Shown: positions 44,610-55,700 of the stretch, one piece after another | Layout of the letters: each line of letters opens with the position of its first letter | Position numbering within the stretch: the first letter of the stretch is position 1 | DNA from: Emergomyces orientalis | Taxonomy: Eukaryota > Ascomycota > Eurotiomycetes > Onygenales > Ajellomycetaceae | Direction: 5' to 3' | DNA: 64,000 bases | Assembly: GCA_002110485.1 (NCBI GenBank) | Contig: MOWL01000003.1 | Location: forward strand, 558,001 to 622,000 | Made by a program: the position numbers and the translations under genes | Notes under the pieces: generated by a model | What the model saw: the letters and a program-made list of their open reading frames with translations, nothing else | Told to the model about the DNA's origin: nothing | Database searches by the model: none

Positions 44610-47600
44610 TCATCTCTGATCTTGATCCTGATTCTGATATAAAATCGCCTCCTCAGGCCAATCATCAACCATGTAATCCTGCTGTTGATGTTGATATTCT
44701 TCATATTTATTTTGGCTTTGCCACTGCCCATGACCCTGTTGTTGAGGAAGGGTATAACCGTGAGCAGAACCAGTCATTGGCTGTTGATGCTGATCGTATG
44801 GGCCAGCAGGTGAGACGAAACTATATCTCGCCTTCTGGCTGGAGAGAGAATCTCTACTACGGGCTTGCGGCATGGCATTAATATGATTCTTTTCGGGAGG
44901 GATGATGGCCAGGGCTGAGATTGGGCCTTGGGGATGGGGGTGGTGGTGGTCTTGGCTTTGGCTTTGGCCTTGAGTGCCGCTGGATAAATAAGCGTCAAGG
45001 TCAAAATGGTCGTAATCTGTTTGTGGGTCGTTGTTTCTATCGTTATCGTGCTCGTAATTATGGACATCCTCTGCGGCTAATTGGCCAGTAGGAGGAAGGT
45101 TGGAGTGCTTAATGTTATTATTATCCTGGTCGTCGGGCTCTTCTGGGTTCACGATGGCGAGACGAGTGGGTTTTTCAGCAGGCTCATCATCCTCATATTC
45201 ATAATCATCAAAGTAGTCCTTGGGTTTATCGCCAAAGGAAAACCGGTGGTCGTAGTTCAGAGGGTTGTAGGAGTTGCGGGTATGATATTGCTGTGTGTTA
45301 AGGTCATCATCATTCTCACGGAACGAGGCTGCGCGGGGCTCAGGGCTAGGTGTAGCTGCTGGGAGTGTGAAAGAATTAGCCCGCTCCGCTGGGGCTAGGC
45401 GCTCAACCGCTGGGGCGGCTTCTAGTTGACGTGGTGCCGCAGCCTCAGGTTCTGGATGTGGAGTTGGGTGTCGGTTGGCGTTTTCAGCCGTGCTGGGAAC
45501 TCTAGGGGCTGTTCGAGTGCGTTCAGGCAAGTCTATGAGGTGGCTGTCAAACCCTTCACCGTCGCGGATATTGAACTGCGCAATAGTCTGCATCTTTCGG
45601 GTCACCCAAGACGCTAGAATTTTTCCCCTTTGTTTCTCTCCTAAGCGGGATCGGGGGAAATCGCCCCGCGGCACAAATGCAATGATATCCGCCACAACCT
45701 GATGCTCATTGAGAACTGCGTTCAGGATCACGGGGACCAAAGAAGCTAGATATGCTTTTCGGGTAACTTCGATAAGAGCGACCACGAGACCTCCAGCTTG
45801 GAATACAGCGCTAAGGGGCAGTTAGCAGACGAAAATTCAAATAAGTTCTTGTAGGGGGAAGAACCACTCACCTTCCACCACTGACGACGTTACGGTGGCA
45901 TTTTTCTATTGTTGTCTCAATGTCCGCTGGGAAGTGGTTGAGGCCATTGATTTCAAACGTCTCCCCAATGCCTCCCAGAACAAACAAAACCTGCATCTCC
46001 ACCGACTGGCCACCAGGGCCAATTGGCCGTGTGACGGTATGCAAAAAACCCAAGTCACCAGTACGAACATACACAGCGGAAGGATCTCCATCGACCGTAC
46101 GGCCCTTAAATCTCTCCAAATCAAACTCTTGCTTCGTCCCGTAGAAAGATTTTGCGCAGGCTTCAGACTGAACCCAGATTTCACCATACTCACCCACATG
46201 AGCGAGGCAACAAGTCTCGGGGTTGACAATCGCGATTTGGGTGCTCACGGGTACCATTCCTGAATCTTGAACCAGTAGAGAGTGCGGCTCAGAGTCAGGG
46301 TCCACAGGGTAGATCAAACCCTGGCGAAGGTATTTGGTATCTAGCCACAGCTCGATAGGCTCGATGCACATATAAGAGCGTGAAACAACCATAGGATTGA
46401 GGACATGTGAATAGATTGTATTGATAGCAGTTCGATCGAGCCCTGCAGCTGCAAAATGCAATCGAATCTTCTGATCTGTGGGTGAAGTGGTTAGTTTTAC
46501 AATATATTCTAGCGCCCGTTTGGTAACAGAAGAAGAAAGCATACATATATCTGCCCTGGGTCTGCCGTCGGATGCAATCATCAAATTCTTCAATTCATGC
46601 AACTGGAATCCTTTCGCAGCCATGCTGCCCATAGCGTAATCCAACATTTGACTGGTCGCATAAGTGTCTTTGATCTTGTACCTTGCCAACGCGAGGAAAA
46701 GCGAGATCGGATTAGTGGCAAAATCAATGGGGGAAAATAGATACGTCGGAGCACCTGTGCATTGGATAGTCAGTTTACCCTCTCGTTTTTGTTTTTATTT
46801 TTATTTTTATTTAATTGCCTTGCGATGAAAGGTAGAATGGCTCTGATGGGCAAAGAGAGTAGCTCACCAACGTAAACCCCCATCAAACAACTGTGTATGA
46901 ACCCGAGGCCCATCGTGCTGCGAACACTTCCTAATACCGGCCTGGAGCTTGTCATTTGACACGTTTCCTTCTGCACCTTGCACATTCCCATAATGGTATC
47001 ATGTCCAATGTGAACGGACATCCTCCTCTGATCCGGAGTCCAGTACGTCCAAATCATTGCCGGTCGGCCAGAATCAAGCCACTCCTTTTTCATAGTCAAT
47101 CCAAGATGGCGGCAGCCATGTGACTGTTTCGGAGGCCTCCCCGTATTGTATGTGGGAGGGATATTGATGCGAAGGACGTTGGCTGATTGTTTCATATGTT
47201 GAGCAATCGGCTTCTGTTTCAACAAATCATTCACATCGCTATTGACAAGAATTGCCCGGACACGAAAGTCGGCGACCAGATGAAGGAATGCTGGAGCATC
47301 TTCCGAGAGCCGGTTCTGGTCGATAGGCGCCATCGGCAGTGCAATCACCCCAAGACAGAAACAGGCATGCACGGCGTAAACAAACTCCTCAGAGTGCGTA
47401 TACATGAGAATAACATGGTCACCGGTCTTGAGTTTAACCTTGTTCTTCAGGTACATGGCAACTCCTGCAACCTTGGTATCGAATTTTTTCCACGTAATCC
47501 CCTTGCCCTCTTTCCCACGCCCGTCAATAGAGCAGTACGAAAGTTCCTCTGCTTGTCGAGCAACTCGCCACTGCAACAGGTCAACGATGCTGGAAAAATT

Positions 47601-50600
47601 GTTCAATGGTGTAGAGGTCCGGTCGTCCATCACGACATCCCTATAGTCAACGCCCGAGTATTGCTTGTCCTGCATCACGAGTGCACCTTGTCGCGCAGAT
47701 GAAGACGTGGGCGACCATATTCCGCCGACTGGATCCACCCCGATGGGAAGATTCAAAACTGACCGCTCGACTCCGAACTTCACGTGGACGCATGGCAGTG
47801 AACCGTTGTCGAATTCTTTCCGGCATAACATGTTTCCAATTTCTTGTCGTCCATTCTTTGTGACTCGTGGCAGCGTGTTAGGAGCAGTGATCATGATGCA
47901 AAATACCCGAAGGTGATGTTCTTGGTACAGAACCTCTGCACATCGCTCAGCAAGTGAATCCAAGAGAGCTATGTCCAGTTGTCTCGGCGGTCCTCCAGAG
48001 GTCGTGGGTGCGGTCGAAGCAGAGTAAGACTCTAAAAGGACCACAGGTAGGTGTTCATCGTTGACAAACACGTCAAATGCGGAGCAGTCATGGATTTTAG
48101 GCACATTTTTCATGATGCTGATAATCAAGTGCTGAACGAAAAAATAGCGGTGCTCGGTAGCCTCCCTTCCATGCTCAACCCACTCGACTTTCTGGCGCAA
48201 TCGGTCTTCGTACAGACCGAGAACGAATATTTTGCCTTCAATGATACACCCCAGAAGTCCAGTGCGGAGAAATTCGGGCTCCACAATCACGGGGGTAGGG
48301 CTACCACCTTGAAATCGATATGGTCGAGCATGGAATATCGCCTCCGTATGTTTCGGTAGCGCCCAAAAGCCGCCCGAAAGTGAAGGTGAATCAACCCAAA
48401 TCTCGCCAATGATATTCGGTGTGCAGAGCAATCCAGTCTCTGGGTCGACGATAGCCACAGTGGCGTCGGGGAGGGGGTATCCAAAAGCACCAACTCGAAC
48501 AGTATTGGGCATGCTTTCAGCTTGTCTCCTCGCCTCCTCCCCCATTGCCAACACGACGACCTCGTTATTTTTCAGAGCCTCTTTATCGAGTAGAACCTCG
48601 TTCAACTCAGCCTGGTCACTGTTAGACTGCTTCTGGGTCGGGACGGCGGTTCCACCAATCAAGCTGCTTCCAAACCCGGCTTTAGGCGTTTCCGTCTTCT
48701 CCTCCTTCTTTGTTTCAGGTGAACCGGCTTGTCGCGCAGGGTCCATCTCGTGCGTGAGAGGGCAACCCATTCGCTCCTCTCCACCAAGCCAATCGCGAAC
48801 GCTTATAACCATACCACCATGCTCTGGTAGGCACAGCATGGGAGCGACCAACTCTCTGGCCCGCGGGTTGCGAAGAGGGCGCAGCCATCTGTCAGCCAAA
48901 ATCTCATGGAATTCAGGGTCGACGGTAAGAGCATCGATCAGGCAGAGTTTAAGACTGGAGAAATTTGGTTCTGTGCCCTTCTTAAAATTTCTAGTTGCCA
49001 TTGGATCTTGTTGGTAGTTGTAAACAGCACGTTTCAAACCTGGGTAATCGGATGACATAAGTGTGGCCTTGTATTTAGTAATTAAACTGGCGTAGAGACC
49101 AGGCGTCTCAACAGCCCGAGCCTCTAGCCAGACAGTGGTGTGTCCACCATACACCGTGAGCAGAACCCCTAGAATCATCCCAATGCTCTGCCTGGGGTCG
49201 AGATAGCTAATGAGGGTTTCACCATGCGGTCTAGGCTTGCGGTTATTGCCATCAGGAGATGCAGAGGACACTATCGCACTAAGGCAGGTCATCTGATGCA
49301 TTATTGTTCGGTGGCTCATGACCACTCCGCGCAAATCACCAGTAGGAGCTCTTGAGAATTCGATGTAAGCTAAGTCAGGGACAACAAGGGCAGGCGTATC
49401 ATCTTTCTTTTTCGGATGGTAACTTCCAAACTCATTAGTCTTCCACCATTCCACCCCTCTAGGCCAATTAAGCTTCTGCGTTGTGATATCTCTCTGAAAG
49501 TTTTTAAGATTGTTTTCAGTTGTCAAGGCGAGATGAGCCTGAGTAGACGTAAGGATAACGTTGAGGCTAGCGTAGTCTTCAAGATTGTTGATGGGGACAG
49601 CCACCACCCCGGCGATAAAACATCCTAGAATCGCAACGGCAAATTCAATCACCTCAGTGTCTCGGTAGATGAGCGCCACGCGATCTCCTCTATATAAGCT
49701 GCTTTTATCGCGGATGACTTGCGCAACTTTCTCCGCGCGGCTCCCCAACTTTTCCCATGTAATTGACGCTATTTCCTTTCCGCGCTGATCAAGCACCCAG
49801 TAAGCGGGCTGTTTGGGATGAGTCCGTGCGCGATGACGTAGAACTGCGGGTAAATTATCGAATTGAGACATAGAAACGCTAGGGTTGTGAGGATCGTGGA
49901 CCTCGCAAGTCACATCTCGAGGTTCAAGGGGCAACAAATGATCGACGACCGTTCCATGCGAAAAGTCAACGGCGCTCATCAACGGGGGAGCCATATTGGC
50001 GGTAGGCGAAAAGGGTTCGGTTTGGGTTTGGGTTGAGTACCGGTGGTAACCACCTCCTCCGTAGCTATCTCTCTGGTCCTCACTTTGTTGGCCCGCGAAA
50101 TCCGAAAAAAATGCCTGCTGCGAGTCGAGCATGGTAGACTGCCGTGTGGGCCCTCCACTACTACCTGGTGGACCATACATACTGACACGGGGATCGCCAT
50201 AGTCAGGTTGATCGGCTGGATTAAATGCGTAATTATGGCTTCGGAGGGTGCCCGATCGGGAGTCGTCGTAGTTATTCCCTGGCTGGCCCTGGCCTGGGCC
50301 TTTAGGAAGGAAAAGGGAATCATAGGATGCTGACGACGGTTGCCGCTCAACACCGAACGAGAACCCCAATTCTCTTTCCTGGATTTGCGCCAATTGATTC
50401 CCACTCTGCATCGGATGGGAGGCACTCCCCATGGAATCCTTTCCAGACATACCGTCACCAGTTATGTGATCCTGTTCTCTGCCAATAAGATTGGCAGGCA
50501 GTGTGTCGGACTGCCGACGTTCATCTGACAGAGTCGAACTGACAGGACGACTGCCTTGGGACGACGGCGGAGGGGAGTATAAACCAAGTTGAGAGGCCCG

Positions 50601-51071
50601 ACGGCTTGCAACAGTTGGACTCGCGATTCTAAGGCCTCTGTCTGCGCGATTGCCTTGGTTCGAGGTCAAGTAATGGGATAGGATTAGGGTGCGACGCTTT
50701 TCGTATCTTCATAAAATGTCAACTATAAACTAAACAAAACAACAAAAGCCTGACGGCCTCCCCTTTCTTAAAAAAATAAAAATAAAAATAAAAAATAAAT
50801 TATTTCTTCCCTTCTAGGGTTTTAGAAGCCAAGAAACATAGGGCAGGGCCATGCGCACCAAGGTCCCGGAGCTCGGGGACGAAAAGGGGCGAAAAGTGGA
50901 ATTGCTTACCCTTTTTGAGTGATCTCACCATCCTATATACAAAGGAACGGGGGTACCGATCAGCCACTATCATGGGATACCTAAAGAAACTTAGTGGGCT
51001 CAACTACTCACCTCCAGCTCCTGGTCTAGCTGTCGCAGAGCGATCTGCAACTCCGGGTTATCCTCAGTCAT
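44610..51071 (-). CDS. CPS1: CPS1/DIP2-like protein with two adenylate-forming domains
   Basis: Six exons: 51012-51071, 50910-50932, 46868-50706, 46545-46754, 45872-46475 and 44610-45810, giving 1978 residues with consistent phases. The N-terminus (MTEDNPELQIALRQLDQELE, DGEITQKG, YEKRRTLILSHYL), spread over three exons, is the DMAP1-binding-like start of DIP2 proteins. Residues of about 315-870 and 1075-1665 are two AMP-binding (acyl-CoA-synthetase-like) domains, for example WEKLGSRAEKVAQVIRDK and WKKFDTKVAGVAMYLKNK. Key motifs are partly decayed: FSRAPTGDLRGVVMSH replaces the P-loop-like SSGTTGxPKG, and the first domain has RTGLLG where RTGDLG is usual. The second domain keeps RTGDLGF. About 310 C-terminal residues are Gln/His/Asp-rich and disordered. 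CPS1 was named for a virulence-related gene in Cochliobolus, with a homologue in Coccidioides. Animal DIP2 proteins are linked to lipid metabolism. Activity here is inferred only. Confidence 0.9.
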
Positions 51072-52493
51072 AGTCGCGGATGTGGCAGTTGGGAACAGCC
51101 AGAGTAGTAATAAACTTCCCCAACAGCTGGCTCATGAAGCATAACAGGGAACGGTGCTTCAGGGCATCGGGCCCCAGCTTGCTAGGTCGATGAGAAACAC
51201 TTGCCAAGTTGCCAGTCGTCGCTCAAGTGCAGGAGGAAGATAGGGTTGGCAAATATTGTGCAAGGAGCAAGCAATCGAGTTTTGTCGTCCAAACAATCAG
51301 CAGCAGGCCCAGGTGGAGACTGAAACACGAACGGCCCACGCACAAACGTTTTTGCGAGGGGGGAAAGATCGGCTGCTTGTTTCAAAAAGGATTGTTTAGT
51401 TTCCGCAGTAGTTTGGGGTATATATTTTATTTAATTAGGAGTTCACTATGTTTACTCATGGTCAATCGCAGCAAGACACACAGAGACAGCTGCACTACTG
51501 CTTCGCCGCCGAAATGCGCAGCGGGAATTCAGATGTAACGTAACTGTGTCTCACATCGGCGGCTTTTACTTCGTACAAGTTTATCCGCCGCGAGCATGAG
51601 TTGGAATGACGACATGCTTGGCCGTTGCCTCGATTTATTCTTTTTGACAACCATTTATTAGATCTTTACAGAACGTCTGGCTTTTTGGCTTTGTCCCTCA
51701 CTAACTAAACGGAAGCAAAACCAGGCAAGTGATAAAGAATGTGCCAGGCTTATTCTTTGCCATCAAACATAAGTAACTTTACAGTCAGTGCTGAACGCTC
51801 TCTGCCATTCTGCTATTTCCCATTGCCGACTGGACGAGCCTCATTTTAGATATACGAAAACCATTGCCTGAATCCTTCTCTGACGATCTTGCACAGCCAC
51901 TTTTGGACCAGCATCAGGGATTTTCTGAGGCTGGGTGACACACCTGACATATTTCTCATGGAAGGGATGTCAGCCGAAGTCCGCCAGCTATGTTCACGCC
52001 AGCTGCGGGCTGTAATTATTTTTAAAAAAAGAAAAAGGGGGAGAAAAGAAAGAAAGAGAAAAAAGAACTAGTGATAATGAATACTAAGTTAACTAAATAA
52101 ATAAGATTAAAAATATCTCTCCTTCTCCTCCCCCTCGATCACGAATAAATTGAACAAAACGGGTTTTCGTGCTGAAGATTTTAGTGTCCCGTGACCGTTA
52201 GCAGCCCGGATTATTGTTATTCCATTTCATGATCATCAATTGGCAGACCGCTGTTGACACACCATATGAGGATTGAATATAACTAGAACAGCTTGAATGA
52301 CACTGGAGGCCTTATTATAGTTACTATTCAAGCATATATATGGATATAACAGTTCATAGCGAGCAAAGCATGCTTGTGGTATATAATCAAGACCCTACTT
52401 TCCTCAAGGCCATCCGCTGATATTATTACTATGTATATATATATATATATACTAAGTATTACAATATTTTACCATGCTATACGCAAAAGCAAT
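51072..52493. other. Spacer, CPS1 promoter side
   Basis: The CPS1 homologue starts at the left boundary and the Ecm33-like gene ends at the right, both on the minus strand. A TA dinucleotide tract lies at 52434-52451. Short frames such as 51209-51538 show no recognisable content. Confidence 0.55.
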
Positions 52494-53836
52494 TCAATAA
52501 AACAGAATAGTCATGACTACCAAACTGAATAAAGCACCCAGATATCCCGCACGGACCGAAACTCCCTCAGACCTAAAATTTCTTTTGTCAGGTATGTCGC
52601 GCGCCACAAAAATTGCAATTTTTCAGGTGGAGGGAATAGGGGTGTAAGTATATTAAGGATGTAAGGGGATTTAAAACATACGGCGGCTTTGGACCAGAGC
52701 CCGTCGGCGTAGGGTCTGAAGAGTTGTATCTATTATGTTCATCAGAAGTCCAACAGGTGAATCCTTTGTCTTCATCACCCGACGGGCTCGGGTGGAAGAC
52801 GAGGGAGGATAGATTTTTCCCCAGAGCTCGACAATCGAGATCACCGGTGGATTTTACTTTCATAAAGGCTACGTGCTTTAGCTTTGGGAGGCTGATCCTG
52901 TGATGACATAAAGAAAATAAAGGATTTATTTTTATTTTAGCGATGAATTATAGCAGTATGCAGATAGGGGAAAAGAAAACACGCACTCGTTGAAATCACC
53001 ATCGATTAATATCCCCGCAGTAACATTCTCCAATGCCGGGAATGCGATAGTTTTGAGTTCGGGATTACCTACTACCGCCAGGTCCACGCCGATAGTGCGA
53101 AGTTTTCTTCACAGGCAGTGTGTGTCAGTGATTTTTCTCTTCCTTTTTTATCAGTGGTGTTGACGAAGACCAGCGGGCCTGACTCTGTTAAAGCATGGCA
53201 GAGTATTGACATAGATGAATGAAAATTTTTTTTCTTTTTTTTCTTTTCATATATACTTATATATATAAAAGCACTGGTTTTATTCATTTTATTTCAATTC
53301 GTTTTTCACTGGACTGCAAAAACTTACGGGAATGAAACACTCGTCAGTTCGTTCAAATATCCCATCAGAAGCCAACCGCCGACCTCCTCCAGATCTGGCA
53401 TTGAGATGGATGTCACTTTATCATCTATTCGGTCGGAGCCTTTCAATTTCCACCCCAAATACCCAGAATTGAATCGGTTTGGTATCGACGTGACATTCGG
53501 CACTTCAAACGGCCCAATAAAATCGTGGCCGACACCGAAAGAAAATGGAACTTCCGGGCAAGTGGAGTAGAAGTCGATCTCGGCTTGATTGGATATTGAG
53601 ATGAAGGCATCGTCGCATGAGAGAGGTTCCTCATCTAGCTGTGCTGTTAGGAAACAAACAGTTCAGATCAGTTAGCTGCCTGTTGAATTAACTCAAAACT
53701 CAGTTATGAACGTAAATAAAAAATAAAAAATAAAAAATAAAGAATAGCAGCATCTGTCGCACAACATACATCCAAACGCGGGGTTGATAGCAGCAGTCAG
53801 GACCGATGCTATCAGCAAAAATTGTCCGTCACGCAT
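52494..53836 (-). CDS. Ecm33/Sps2-like GPI-anchored leucine-rich surface protein
   Basis: Five exons: 53770-53836, 53328-53643, 52987-53106, 52682-52897 and 52494-52572. All phases agree and give 265 residues. A signal peptide (MRDGQFLLIASVLTAAINPAFG) is followed by the receptor-L/Ecm33-type pattern: CDDAFISISNQAEIDFYSTC, GPFEVPNVTSIPNRF, LTSVSFP joined to KLRTIGVDLAVVGNPELKTI, FPALENVTAGILIDGDFNE, ISLPKLKHV and STGDLDC. The last exon adds SEGVSVRAG and the hydrophobic end YLGALFSLVVMTILFY, a credible GPI-attachment tail. Intron 2 is long (221 nt, GTAAGT..GTGAAG with a CTGAC branch site). Unspliced readings of that region give false frames and make the gene look broken. Intron 4 (109 nt, GTATGT..TTTTAG) also has CTGAC. 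Ecm33 relatives act in cell-wall integrity. This protein is shorter than classical Ecm33, at about 430 residues. Confidence 0.75.
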
Positions 53837-55700
53837 GCTGATCCTTTGTGAAAATGAACTCTCAGAAATAGGTTCAATATTGCAATCGTATTATTAGATC
53901 TGCAAAAGCAAAAAACGAAGCAATATCCAACTCCTGAGCTTCAAGGAAAAGGGCGTCGAAGAAAACTTATTTCCAGGTGATGGAGGACGCTTTTTCTGTT
54001 TCTCGCCCCTGGCTCATTTCACTAGATGGATGTTGCGCTACTCAATGCTAATAATCTCCAGAGCTAGCGGAAACATTTGAAAGGATGGGTGACTCATGGC
54101 CCTGACTGTCCTGGAGTTTGTCTTTGTGGAAAGATGAATTATTATCTTTATTATTTCATTGCCAATTGGGGTGAATAGGTATCAGACCTGGCATCAGGAG
54201 GATACATTTTTGAGAGTACACTTGAACACGGGTGCAAAAAACGTTCGACGCTCCAATTCGTGGCCGAAAAAGCCTTCGCTTGTGGTTCCAATCCAGTCCT
54301 TCTCGTGATATTTTAGTTCCCAGCGCCCTAATAATTTGGTTCTCTACTAATCAAAAATGTCAGAGGGTCGCTGTGGTTCTTTCGGTTCGTGAGAATTTGA
54401 CAAGGGCTTTTTCTAAAAGTTGAAAACTTGGAGGAATATATAAGCATATATCTCACTCCTTCTTATTCTTGATATTTGCATTCAAGAAGATGAGGCCTGA
54501 ACAGAACATATTACTCATAAAAGTTCCTCTGGTTTTCATCTTTCTCAGGCCCTTACCCCGAACTGCCGAACTAACTAACTACCTCTAATCCTAGCCTAAT
54601 GTCCCCCCTAGTTAATTCTAACTTAATCTCTAATCGCCAACACCCACCCCTAACCTAATCCTAATTCTAACATATCGCTACCCCCCGTCTGTTGAGGGGG
54701 ATTAGAGCGTATTGTTATCAATGTATGTATTTTAACGATATCTGTGTAATTTCGATGGGGTAAGAATAGTTGATCCCAAACTCGGAGGCATGTTGCACTT
54801 TTTTTGCGCCACGTTCAACAGTAACTTAACCCTTGTTGTTGTAACCCTTGTAGTTTATAATAGATGAGGTGGGATTCGTTTGAACATGACTCTGAAAATC
54901 TGGCTGGAAGTCGGATCCAATGTTCACTTATTTCTTTTATACTACGTTCAAGTGTAGCCCCGCGCCTAAATATTCGGAGGTGGATCTCGAGAGAAACCTA
55001 CGTCTTCCCGAACAATGGAACTTTGCTGATGCATCCATCGTTCTGCGAAGGTCTCCGCCGGGCCGTGCTGTTAACTTTGGGCGTGGCACTTTTCTGCGGT
55101 ATCTAGTCATTCGGCCGGTGTGGGGTTGCACGGCGGGAGGCTGCATGGATCGGGGCATCGGGGGGAGCAGCAGCTGGCAAAGTCGCTGCGTCGTAACAAT
55201 GCTCTGTCAACGTCAACGACATTCCCACTATGAATCACCTCCCCCCCACACCTCCAATCCCTATACATGAATCAATGCGGGCAGACAAAATAGGAGCTCA
55301 CAGGCATCTTTGCGGGCGTTAAACACTGCCGATGATAACAATAGCACACAACAGCCGGACAGCGCTGGTTTCTACGGCGGATCAGTTAAAGTTACATAAC
55401 TTTATTGCTCACTAGTTCCGGCTGGCAACAAAGAAATCAATCCTGCACCCATCCGCGGTAACACGGCTCCCCCGAATCCGTGGTGAGCAATAATGGATCA
55501 GGGCTGTCTGACAGCCAGGGTGATCTGGTTTGCAACTATCACTGCGTCCCCATAAAGCAAGCCCTGAGCTCCTCTGCCCCCCGTTATAACCTTTATCCTC
55601 GCCAGTGTTTTCCAAGCTCCAGCAGCGAGCGTATACAACGCCTTTTCTTTCATCGCTGCGCCTAGTGAGCATTATTCTTTAGAAAATACATATATATACT
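53837..55700. other. Divergent 1.9-kb spacer
   Basis: This lies between the Ecm33-like gene (minus) and the phosphoesterase gene (plus), so it probably contains both promoters. It includes the CTAA-rich telomere-like patch at 54571-54672. A frame of 116 codons at 54920-55270 has no signature and is not called. Confidence 0.5.
54571..54672. repeat. Degenerate CTAA/CCTAA-rich patch
   Basis: Many loosely spaced CTAA, CCTAA and CTAAC words occur over about 100 bases, for example CTAACTAACTACC and CCCCTAACCTAATCCTAAT. The composition recalls the fungal telomere repeat CCCTAA but no two perfect adjacent units occur. It may be an eroded interstitial telomeric tract or simple low-complexity DNA. Confidence 0.35.

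Noticed and set aside
52987..53327. Frame disruption in the Ecm33-like gene, first read as a pseudogene
   Set aside because: A single 221-nt intron with a GTAAGT donor and a CTGAC branch joins the exons in phase, so no lesion is needed.
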